The notes below the pieces were generated by a model. That model was not told where the DNA came from. It saw only the letters and a program-made list of their open reading frames with translations, and searched no databases. The position numbers were made by a program, and so were the translations under genes. Source: Diprion similis (lineage: Eukaryota; Arthropoda; Insecta; Hymenoptera; Diprionidae). From it: a stretch of 64,000 nt of DNA. The stretch is taken from positions 8,804,001 through 8,868,000 of the forward strand of contig NC_060118.1 in assembly GCF_021155765.1 (NCBI RefSeq), read 5' to 3'. Of this stretch, positions 27,048 through 37,623 are shown piece after piece (positions within the stretch are counted from its first letter, which is position 1; each line of letters opens with the position of its first letter).

Positions 27048-27560
27048 TTAAGCCTTACGCTGCATACCGGGGTCAAAATGACCCCACGTTATCTTCACAT
27101 TAAATTCTTTATGAAAAGGATTAAAAATATCTGATTTGATCCAAGATAACTAATGAAATATCGTAAAAATCGTTAACTGATTCTTTTTGCAAAAATTCAA
27201 CTTCACTCACACAAATAAATATCTTTTCTTGTGGCAGAATATCTCCGTGGATTTTTTTTTCTTAAATATCTGTGTCTTAAGAGTTACGCAGACGATTTTT
27301 AGCGCAAAATATTCAAAATTCGGTGAGTTATGATTTTTTTAGTAAAATGATCCATTTTCCGGTATTTTGTTGTTACATACATTTTTTTTCATATTCAAAA
27401 TTTCATTTTGCTAAAAATGACTAATTTACTTTGAAATATAATACTTAATGAGTATCCCGGAATTGTTTCGAGTTACTTGAATCGATTTCTTTGTTTGATA
27501 ACGCATGATTTTCGATGTGGGGTCATCAGTGACCCCGGTATGTCACACAGGAGGTGTTCA
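27048..27560. mobile_element. piggyBac-like non-autonomous inverted-repeat element (probable)
   Basis: A TTAA at 27048-27051 is followed by ATACCGGGGTCAAAATGACC (from 27064). The opposite end carries the inverted form around 27518-27541 (GGGGTCATCAGTGACCCCGG). Both ends also hold a local palindrome of the GGGGTCAnnnTGACCCC type. Subterminal GGTCAAAATGACC motifs and TTAA targets are typical of piggyBac-related MITEs. No matching TTAA is obvious on the right side, so that boundary is uncertain. The interior is AT-rich and non-coding. Confidence 0.5.
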
Positions 27561-30500
27561 GCCGTACAGATGTGACAGTCCGGTACAAATAATGTCAAAG
27601 TGGAAAAATCACGATGTATAATAATTGAACAGAAACAACTTTGGGAACATAAGACAACTCTTTTGCAATATTTTATAATGAAAAAATGTACATTTCAAAA
27701 AATAGTAGCTCGTTTCGTTTCTAAGTAATGGTGTCCGGTCAAAAATCGTAAAAAAAAAAATAAATAAAAAAAAATCCAGGACATTTCCAGGTTATTTAAG
27801 GATATTCAAGAAAAATAACCTTATAATAATATGGAAAAACGAAAAACGCGATTCATGGCGGGAAGTTTTAAAAAGAGTTACTCAGTGAACACAAATAAAT
27901 ACATCATTCGCAGCAAGCCTTTGAAAATAGAATATTTCCAATGCACAAGAAAAATTCCAGGATATTTCTAGAACTTTTTGAGGACAAGCAAAATTCAAGG
28001 AAATTTCCAGGACCTTGAAAACATCGAGGACCATTGAACACCGTTGAAAGTGAATTCAAATATTGAAATACTTGGATAAAAATGGAAAGTTTTCGAATTT
28101 CTTTCTACACCATTAATTCCAAGCCTTTGTTTTTCAACAATCATCAACTCACCGTATCTTGAATTATTTTCAAATTGCACACTTGAACCATTGCAGCGAC
28201 TTCTTGCACCCACCCGCGAGGGACGAACTCCGATGAAAAGAGGCTCCTTTCGAAACTCTTTAATGCGTAAAGAAGAGGCGAAGGTTTGGCCCTACACCAG
28301 AAATCCTGGGCACTCGAGTTCCCCGGAGGATCCAGAGTGGCGATGATTTACGAGGTTATCGGTCAGGGGACCCGCCGCAGCCTTTCGGGACGCAGTCCCG
28401 ACTCTGAAGCAAGGATCGGGGATCGAGGATCAGGAAAAGCCGGCAGGTCCGTCATTATACGGGTATCAATGTCCTTTTAGCGGGTCTTCGGTCGCAGTTA
28501 CGGAGGACACGCCTCGTGGCGAATCGGGCAATAAGACCTCGGCCTTATTGTCCTCCGAACTCCCTGCGGGAACCTCAGGGTAAAGAGAGAGAAGGAGAGA
28601 AGAAGGGAGAGAGATGGCAGAAGCGACTCGCGACAGGTCCACCTGCACGATTCACTTTTGTCGGAGCCGCGCTTTCCGCAGCTTTGATCTTCGCCCGTGC
28701 AGCAAGCCCATTCTGGTCCGGACCAATCGCAACAGAAATCCACAAGCTTTGACCCCGAGTCCTTCAGGATCTTCCCGTCCAATCAGGACTCCATCCAGCC
28801 GGATCGCATCGTTTTGATATCGGGTATTGGGTCAAGTCGATAATGAACCAAGGAGGTACCCAAACTAATCAACAAAGTGACGAGACAGAGAAGTCGAGAA
28901 ACTGCAGAGGTTAAGCCTTTGAGTCACTCGTATTGGACTAAGACAACCTCTGTAACTAGATACTATTTTATGGGGATTAGATTCGTTGTACTGATTTTTC
29001 AAAATCTGATTCCAGATTCGTAATCAGCAGCCCCGAAAACCCCCGGACAGAGTTTTTTCTACGGATTCGATCGAATTTGAAATTTTCGCTTCATGGATTG
29101 GATCCGCAATTTTGAATTCATTAAATCCGATTTCAGATTCGTAATCATATATTATCTGCATTGAAAAAAATGAGGCATAGATTATAACTCAAAAATGAAT
29201 AATGAATTAGTTTTTTACCTGCACTTTCGTCGGTTTTCCGAATTGAAACGACATTGTTTACAGAAAATGACGATGACATTTTAACTCATCGTGAATCGAA
29301 GGAGTGAAAATTGGGAAACGAGGTTGAATAAATGAAGCCTGAAAAACAGGCTTCCATCCATGACAAGGAACAAAAACTATGATCACACGAGACGATAATC
29401 ATGGAACTACTGTGACATAATGGACCGAAAATATGCGCTCATTGTTACTGAAACGATTCTCTGCTTCAGGACTTTCCTCCTGCTGGAACGAGGTTTCGTC
29501 GGCTCGCTTTAGAGGCCGGGGATAGAGTGATTATAAGGCAGTTAAACGCTGCCGTGGCTTAGAGCAAAGTGGGGGCTGCAGTCTGGTGAACGGTGAACGA
29601 TGTTCAGCGGAGGAACTCGGGGTGTAACAGCCCAAGGCAAGGGCGCCAGAATTTAACACTGGCACACCCGGTGCATTAGAATCCAAGCCCCTATGAAACC
29701 GACCATGATTCGACCAAGAAGCACAACACCAGCTAATTGCCAGAATGGGTAACGGAAGGTTCGATTAGGTATCTGAATATCATTTTGACTTCGAGCAAGT
29801 AGCCATACCATCAATTCATTGCCGGAATGGGTAACGAGAAGTTGAAGTAACTGAACATCATTTTGCAGCCTAATGTTGACTAACGCTCGAGCCATTGACA
29901 GTTTCCTGCTTACAAGTAAACAGTTTTACAAGTTCGATTCTACTCGAGGACCGAGAGATCGGAGATAAAAGAAGAATGTAAAATGACGAAGGCTAGTTTT
30001 TTTTTTTTATATTCGATTGTAGTAGTGGTGTACATTATGACGGGTCCTTATTTAGGGCTTGGACGAATTCTTCGTCATTCACCCACCAAGTCGACTGCAA
30101 ACAATTCAAAAACAAGTTTATAATTCTTATAGATTTTCATCTCTGACACCTGCCTGTAAGAGGGTCCAAAATACACGTGTTTCGGCCATACTTTCAGTAA
30201 TAATTTTCAAAAAAACCTATCTCGAAAAGAACTTGTAGAAGTTAGCTCTGTAATTTTTCGCTCGTTTTTTTTTTTTTTTTTTTTTTTCTTCCCACGTTGT
30301 AATTGTGAGTGTCTCTGCACGTGGCAGAGACTGATTGGAATACGGTCGAAAAAATTGATACAAATCTTCTGCGTCGTACGCGTGTTTCTTATTCAATATT
30401 GCTAAGTTGAAGGTAAATAACGTTTTTGATCATTTGTTTACGAATTTTTAAATTTATGCGTTTGTACTTTTTTTTTTTACTCCCGTCTTCTTTTTTTTTA

Positions 30501-31072
30501 TACCGTCACGGAAATGGTCACTTCATACGTAAGGAATGCAGGCAAAAAAAAGTGACGTGCACTGTACTGGTGTTGCGTGTACAAATAAAAAAAAAATTAT
30601 TTATAACCAGAAGGTAGATACGCGTTCATCGATATTCCGTGCAGTTGGCGAAGCTAAGTAGAAGATTGATCCAAGAATCCCTCAGTTATCGTAACATTAA
30701 ACGAATAGGCGAAAAATTTCATCGCTGCAGCCGATATTTTTCTTCGCCATCAATGTTGCCTAGCCATTAAACGTGACACGTGAAACATCAACCGATGCTT
30801 CATCTTATGAAAATGATCATTTTCGTTCCCTCTCACTCATCGATTAGAATCTGTTCTACATGAGAAGCAGTCATGGATTGCAGGTATGTTGGAACTATTA
30901 AACGATGATTCGAGGTCGTTACGTTCGATTTTTGCGGCAAGATCCGAGATCTCTGTATTTGAAACAGGGTTATCGGTGAATTGGTTTACTTGACAAAGAA
31001 AACAGAGAAAATATCAAGTCTTTGCCCAAACTTTAACTGTATTTTTTTATTTGGCAATCGATATAATATTAG
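27561..31072. other. Intergenic, no gene recognised
   Basis: Contains CCAGG/TTCC-type low-complexity sequence at 27770-28030 that resembles decayed dispersed repeats. A GC-rich stretch at 28280-28830 has overlapping open frames on both strands without a family match. A short tandem duplication lies at 29733-29866 (listed separately). Confidence 0.55.
29733..29866. repeat. Diverged tandem duplication, about 78-bp period
   Basis: Two partly matching units lie next to each other, from about 29733 and about 29812. They share AATTGCC/CATTGCCGG, then GAATGGGTAACG, then CTGAAYATCATTTTG. On the minus strand the pair sits in an 80-codon open frame that contains the repeat twice. No known domain is seen, and the tract is best read as a local duplication. 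Confidence 0.5.
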
Positions 31073-31078
31073 TTTATT
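31073..31078 (-). terminator. AATAAA polyadenylation signal of the C-type lectin gene
   Basis: TTTATT on the + strand reads AATAAA on the lectin strand, about 98 bp past the stop codon. This distance suits a short 3' UTR. Confidence 0.6.
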
Positions 31079-31175
31079 TAACATGTCGAGAGTACATGAA
31101 CCCTACATTGCATTAAAAATCTTCTCGGTTGGGGTCAGCCTAGTTGGCAGCTACGTTGGCTCGACACTATTCACC

Positions 31176-31913
31176 TCACGGGTGCTTTGGAGGAATCGGG
31201 ATCTCGCAGGCGTAATTCCCAATGGTTTGCCGACAATCTGTAGTGTGTAGATCCTGATCAATATCCCATATAGAAACACATCCTTCACCGGTTTTAGGCG
31301 AAACAAAGTGCCATGGTATCTTATTTATGGGTAATCCTACGCAACGGAAAAAAGGATGGATTATTTAACCCAAATGTCAATGTAGACGTTACGATTTTAA
31401 ACGATCAAAACTTACCATCACGAATAGTGATCCATTCGTCGAATGCGTAATAAATGCCCACGTGTATTACCCAGGAACTGCCGATTAGCATGTACTTGTT
31501 CGTTTCTACGTTATCAGGCAGTGCTAAACGAGCACCGTCCCTTTCGCATAATTTTTTCGCTTGCATCCAGGTTACCATCCCCGACCTGTAGACCTTGTAG
31601 GCTACGCTGGAGTCAAGAATCGGGGCGTAGCCCTTCGGAAGAGGGGCGACTTCCTTTTCTCTTGGCGTGATCAACTGATGCAGTTGTTGCAGCAATATTG
31701 AAGCGCAGACCGAGACCCTCGTGTGATTGTCTTAAAGCAAAGTTTGTTACGGTTTCCTTATTCCTCCGAATCCTTCGAGGATCGCGATGTTCTCTTATCT
31801 GGATTAAGCGTCAAGCCGCGAATCACCGGCGAGGCTGATGCGGGCCAAAAAGTTCCCAGCGTCATCAAAAGGCACGCGAGCTGCAGGAGCAGCGATACGA
31901 ACCGTCCAGTCAT
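31176..31913 (-). CDS. Secreted C-type lectin (hemolymph LPS-binding protein-like)
   Basis: Minus-strand gene with three exons: 31827-31913, 31416-31674 and 31176-31336. Introns are 152 and 79 bp with GT-AG ends and phases 0 and 1; the product is 168 aa. Exon 1 encodes a clear signal peptide starting MTGRFVSLLLQLACLLM and ending near PASAS. A single C-type lectin-like domain covers about residues 50-165: TWMQAKKLC early, WITIRDGLPINKIPW in the middle, and GEGCVSIW, TTDC and NYACEIP at the end. The four canonical cysteines fall at about 72, 135, 150 and 159. No EPN or QPD triplet and no WND are visible, so calcium-dependent sugar binding of the classical kind is doubtful. Such small lectins in Hymenoptera are named hemolymph lipopolysaccharide-binding proteins and are thought to act in microbial recognition. 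The first acceptor is chosen by phase and consensus; one a little upstream is possible. It lies head to head with the proposed Notum exon 1. Confidence 0.85.
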
Positions 31914-33817
31914 TTTTGAAAATTTCTTTTCGAATCTTCCGTATTCTCCTCACATCCGTCTCTTTATTTTCCTTCTCTTCTCTACTCATTGTCGTACATG
32001 AAACGCAGGTTATTTTTTTCTCATCCCGGAAACAAATCTGTATTCTGTTCTTCCCTTCTATACGCAGCGAATTTCCGATGAATATTTTAATCACGGAATT
32101 CGTTGTCCTTTTTTATTTATTACATCTGCGTTGATCGCCGCATTCTTGTGTGAGTGAATCACTCATTTTTGCGACTAATTAAACACTCATTAGTGTCGTT
32201 CAGTTGAATATTCAAGAATCAATAATTGAAGGGATTTCACTTTGCTGTATAGTCTTTGTTTTTGTAATCTCGTTACAAGTCTGACAACTGACCTCTGAAA
32301 GACTTTCTTTCATCGGTTACTTCTGTCTTCGAGTCACCATTTGAGACGAAAATTGGTCATCAAAGGATCATGACGCCAACTTCTGACTGATTTTATGTGA
32401 CTAGCTAATCAATTGGCAATGAATAATCGACGTTTTGTCAAGATTTTGCCAATTGAGCTAGGAAAGCTTCTGTAATGATGCTGCTTTTAACCTTCACAAA
32501 ATACTCTGTGAGTCTCAGGTGATCAAGCTTAATAGAAAAAACCTTAGAATTTTGATCCAAACTGCGATTGCGTAGTCCAGTTGACTCGACTTCCTCGAGT
32601 ACCTGACTAAACTCACTAAACTAATTTCGCAGGAAGAAAAATTGACTAAGGATAAGAAGCGAAGCGATCGTCGATCATTTTGTGATCCAGTCCAAGGTGA
32701 CATCAGCTTTTTAATAAACTGGCCAAAAATTTACCAGACCAAATCAAAGTCTGTTCGAAAAAACGAGTCGGAAAATTTCTGTCCACTTGTTCCAGGTCGA
32801 TTTTCGACCGGTTCCAAATTCCCTGGCCAGGATACTCAGCAGGGACCGTCGAACGGACGGGATCCAACTAAGCTGATCCGAAGAGGTGAGGAGCCGAGCC
32901 GGCCGACTGGAGGTGTGCAGACTCCCTGAGTCCTCCTCGACGACGACGTCGGTGGTGGTGGTGGGGGAGCCGGTACGATCTCCTACTACTTTATAATGGT
33001 TAACTGCTTCAGGTTGTCAGTTCGCGTCTGACTTTGTTGGCGAAAGGGGGCTGCTGGCTCACTCCCGACCAATTTCATACCCCGTGAACAAGGAGGAATC
33101 CTCTCATTCAAGTCATTTCGGAGGGTGCGTCAGGGAAGATTTCGTCCAGGGGCAAGTTTATCCGATAAATCGATAAAATTGGTCCGCAAAAAAAAAAAAA
33201 TAATAACAAAAACTCAAAATACCGAGTTAGAAGACGCGAGTTCGAATCAGTGGTCCGTTCTTCGGAGAAAATCGGTTCGAAAACGGAAATATCTGATCCC
33301 GCTGGACAGTGTGGTGCGGTAATTTTAAATCCGGTAGAACTTTTGTGGATCCTTCGACACGAAGCTCGAGTTTTTTGTATTTTTTTGCCCTTTAAAAGCA
33401 CGCGGACACGCTGGATCTGAAACGAACCCACGTGTCGATGGGAACGCAGTGACTGCACGTGACACGTCGGCTGTTTATTGACTCGATTTTTGATCTGTTT
33501 TCTTCTGATTTTATGATTCGATTTTATTGATACTCTCAGGCGCGTTTTGATTATCGTCTCGTGTGAAGCGTCAGGCGTCTTTGGAAGGCCAGTAACGACG
33601 TGACGGGAAATTTGATTATTTTTAAAACCACGGAGACGTTGTTCTACACGCGGTAAAAGAAATGGCGCGAAAATACGCCAGCATCACTGATCGCCAAATT
33701 AGCGTCTTTGAGTGACGTTTCTATACGGAAATTTTTTGATAATACTATACAGTGATTCAGCAGCTGGAAGCGCTTCAACGTGACCAACGTCCAGTTTGTG
33801 CTCACAGTCTTTGAAAG
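31914..33817. promoter_or_regulatory. Putative shared upstream region between the lectin and Notum exon 1
   Basis: About 1.9 kb separates the lectin ATG (minus) from the proposed Notum ATG (plus). The 32500-33480 part is GC-richer than its surroundings. No coding exon is convincing. ATACAGTGATTCAGCAG at about 33747 could hold an initiator or an acceptor for a 5' UTR exon. This is positional inference only. Confidence 0.3.
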
Positions 33818-33835
33818 ATGAGGACCGTGCTGCTG
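33818..33835 (+). CDS. Notum: Notum, proposed first coding exon (6 codons)
   Basis: ATG at 33818 has a favourable context (AAG before it) and reads MRTVLL up to a strong donor, CTG|GTAAGA, in phase 0. The first recognised Notum exon (47692) begins in phase 0 with ISLGIAVFTVLVSA. The joined start is a textbook signal peptide with basic residue, hydrophobic core and small-residue cleavage site. The join implies an intron of 13856 bp. Nothing else on the + strand between the two points supplies a comparable start with a phase-0 donor that I noticed. This is an inference from splice logic, not from an alignment. Confidence 0.55.
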
Positions 33836-34949
33836 GTAAGAAGATGTCTCTTTTTGGATAGTTTTTTTGTTTTTGTTTCCATTTATCGGTATATCTTTGG
33901 CGAACATCTCAAAATGTATTGAATTTAGTTTTTGAATCCTATGACACGTTTTGCAGTGTCTCATCTGTTATGATTTGACCAAAATTTTACCAAAATCATA
34001 TAATGGAACTTTTATTTTTTGAATCCTTGGATGCCACACATGTAAAATTATACCGTAGTGATGAGTTTCGTGAACGCGCACGTGTGCCAAATGGTCCGAA
34101 GACGTTCGTAGCTGGATGTTGAGATGAGATATGCATCTACGTACCTACTTAGTAAATATAGCACTCTGTTATGCGCCTGCATTGCCGCGTATTTACATCG
34201 GATTTTTCGAAACTCACGTCTACTTCCTTATCGTTGCAAGGATCAAGCTGTCCTTTTAATGAAATGGAATTTTTTCTGGAAGTCACCAGCGAACGAGGAT
34301 ATAAATCTGATGTCGTTTCATTATTGCTTTTTTTTCTAATCTTTGTTTTATTTCTTTTGAAACATTTAAATTACAGGTATCCAGATTGAATTTTCAGAAT
34401 CATCAGTTTCTAAATGTTACATTCAAGTTCTATTCTATAATCAGTCTCGAAATTTTGAGACTCTTCAAAATTCTTGGATTTATTCTCAGCTGTGTATTAA
34501 TCGAATAATATTGAACACCTGATACGTTTTTCATTTCTGGCGCCTACTTTTAAAGGACCAGAAATTATTACAGCCCAAGTCACATCTCGTCGATCGATTA
34601 CCCATCTCGACCATGAAACTTGAATTATTTCCCATATTTGTGATCGAAAAATATCCCGAAATAATATATCGAAAAAGTGTGTCTGTATTTGATCTACAGA
34701 AAATGCCCCGTAAATACGAAAATTTCAATTTCACTCATAGCGTGAAGTGAAAAAATGAAAGCCACAGTGAATCTGCGGTAAAAAAAATTTCCCCACAAAC
34801 TTTCGAATAAGCTCGTCATATCGAAGGGTGAAAAGAGAACGAAGATGAAGAAGAGTGAAGTATAAATAAGCGAACGAAAAAAATACGGGAACGTAATCAT
34901 CCTCTTCTTCTTTCTACTTTGTCTATCTTTGAAATCAGCTCGTACACCG

Positions 34950-35118
34950 GAAGAAGAAGAAGAAGAAGAAGAAGAAGAAGACGAAGAAGTGGAAATGCCC
35001 CGATGATCGAAGACTCGGAGTTACATAATGGTGAATTACTGCAATGGCAACGTCCTATTCATCATCATCATTATCATCATCATTTTCTTCTTCTTCTTCT
35101 TCTTCTTCTTCTTCTTCT
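34950..35118. repeat. Inverted pair of (GAA)n and (TTC)n microsatellites
   Basis: (GAA)n at about 34950-34988 and (TTC)n at about 35084-35118 are complementary and lie about 95 bp apart, with an ATC-rich tract just before the second. Together they could form a hairpin or triplex. The open frame across them (Arg-rich, then Leu-rich) is spurious. Confidence 0.85.
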
Positions 35119-37532
35119 CGTTCTTCCAGACGAAACGGGGTGAGCCCGTCTAGCCTCATGGCGAAGGAGATTGTCCTGAAAGCTGGTTCGGTTGAGCCGA
35201 GTCTGATCTCGCTTTGATGTCACGGGCTCGTGACAGGCTCGACTCGATCAAAGTCTTCCGCGACATGTACACGAGGCACGCCTTGCACAGGAGTCAAGCC
35301 GCGCGCCGCCGCACCGAGAACGCGTAGCTGGTAGGTCGAAACCCTGACAAAGTGTAACGTGGAGATGGAGAGACTCGAGTTAGATCAAAGAACCACCCCT
35401 TCACCCCTTTCGCCGCCGCATCTTCTTCGTCACGCCGCACTTTGACCTCTGGGAAACACCTCTTAGAGCTTTTAGCCCCCCCCCCCCCCCTCCCCCTCCT
35501 CCCTTTACTGCCCTTCCTTTTTCAACTACGTCGCTGAAGCTACTTTTCAACCCCTTCTTTTCGCACTTAGAAAAGACGGCTGCGTTTTTTTGGAAATTTT
35601 CTCCCCCACCAATCGTGCCTTTAATTTCGATGATTTCCCGTTGGCTAAGGGATTTATGTTCGTTTCGAATGATTTTTTAAACTTTTTGGATGATTTCGGG
35701 CGAAAATTGATTAACAAATTCTTATAGTAGGAATTAGAAATCGGTTAAAGTTGTGAATCGAAGGTAATCGCTTGGAATCGATGTCAATGAATTGGAATTA
35801 TTCATCCGATTTTCGAGTGAATGGCCTCTTGAAAGAAAACCTGAACCTGAGTTTTACTTAAAACTTATTGCTGCCAACTTGCTCCATTTTTTCAAAATAT
35901 CAAATAAATACTAGCGAGTATTTGAGTCCCAAAACAAGCTCCAGAGAACTTTGATAAGTACACTGTGGATGTTAACATCCGACTAGTCTGTTCACATCTC
36001 TTCTTACCACCTTTAAAAAAAAAAGGTTCAAAAATTAAATTCGTTAGCAAATATTCTTTCGAATGCTAAGGGTGTGAGTGTAACCAAATTATCATACAGT
36101 TTCGATGAACAGTGAACACGCTGAAAACTTGTTTCCGGGTCGTCCTTTGAACAAAAAGTCTGCAATGATCATACGAAAAAGGATCGCAATGCAATCTACA
36201 AAATCGTAATGGTAAATTCGTGCCATTTCTATATTTCCGCTTCAAAATCCGCATTTGAGCCCTTTTTTGCGTTTGAGATACATCCACGTCAACGTCGAAA
36301 TCGACGCGGATAACCCCCTGGAAGAAAATCATGGTTCTGTGGGTGTATGGGTCGCAGCAAGTTTTCCTGCACCAGCGGAGTTTTGACGGTACGATTTGGG
36401 CTTTGGTCCCGCGGACTTAACGCTGGAAGCTTGCAAAGCAAAAGGCGTTCGTAGACGAGATATCCGAGGTTCTCCGGGTCCGCGGAGAGCGGTTGGGCTA
36501 TTGCTGCCGTTGGATGCGGCTGCCCGAGGGGCGGTGAACAATTAGCGACACAGCGGCAAGATCAGAGGTTCGGGGCGGGGTGGGGGACGGCCTAATTACA
36601 CACGGTACCGACCGACTTCAAAGGAGCCGCCAGTTCCTCTCCTCGAGAACCTCCTCTGCCGCCTCGCTCCTCTCTCTGCCCCTCTCTCCCTCTCGTGGGC
36701 TTCTCCGCGCCTCGAACTGGAAACCTAAGGCATCCGTACCTCGTACCTCCGTACCTTATACCTCCTCCTCCTCATCCTCCTCCTCGCCGTTGGAAGCTCA
36801 GGGCCAAAAGATCTAGCGACAACAACAATTCTGCAGCCATCCATCCACCTGTGGCTCCCCGCGTTTGCTCTTCATTCAACCGGAAGTCTAACTCGTATAC
36901 CTTATCTAACCGTAACGCCTGCCGCATGCGGCTCGTTTATCACAAATTGTTTTTTCTTTCTTTTTGTTCTTCGACTCTTTTTTTCTTTCCTTTAACTTTC
37001 TTTCTTCTCCTCCTCTGAATTCTCAATTTCTTTGAGGAAGTATCGTATCTCGTTTTGCGAACCTTTTCTCGCATCTTTGATAGAAATAAAATTTTAAAAG
37101 TTTGGGATAGATATGGTATACCTGTGGTAAGAAAATAAAACTTTTTTCTCCCTAAATATTTCCTCACTTGTGCCATTGTTATTATTTTCACAAATCACGG
37201 TAGCGCACACGAGATTCCATACCTGTGTAACACGTTTATACATATAGTTCTTCGTATGTTACTTGTTAGAGGCTGCAATACCGACACCTACTACTGAAAC
37301 TCGATACCCTAACGGTGGCATGCATTGTATGCAGAGGTGAAGAAAAAAAATATGAATAACTGAGCGACACAAAGAAAAACAAAAAGTGATTTGAATACAA
37401 AAAAAAAAAAAAAACACCGTTTTTCTCATCGGTGTCCAAGAAATTCTTTCAAATACCTCGCCCAGTGCCGAATACAAATTCGATGTTACTTTTTTACAAT
37501 TCCAGATATTTTTAATTAGTCTAAATAATCCG

Positions 37533-37533
<1 letters not shown>

Positions 37534-37616
<83 letters not shown>
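37534..37616. repeat. (AT)41 microsatellite
   Basis: Eighty-three bases of uninterrupted AT, the longest perfect dinucleotide run in the window. It is self-complementary and likely polymorphic. Confidence 0.96.

Positions 37617-37623
<7 letters not shown>

Noticed and set aside
28280-28830. Possible gene in the GC-rich stretch with frames on both strands
   Set aside because: Frames are under 95 codons, mutually overlapping, without splice-consistent partners or family similarity.
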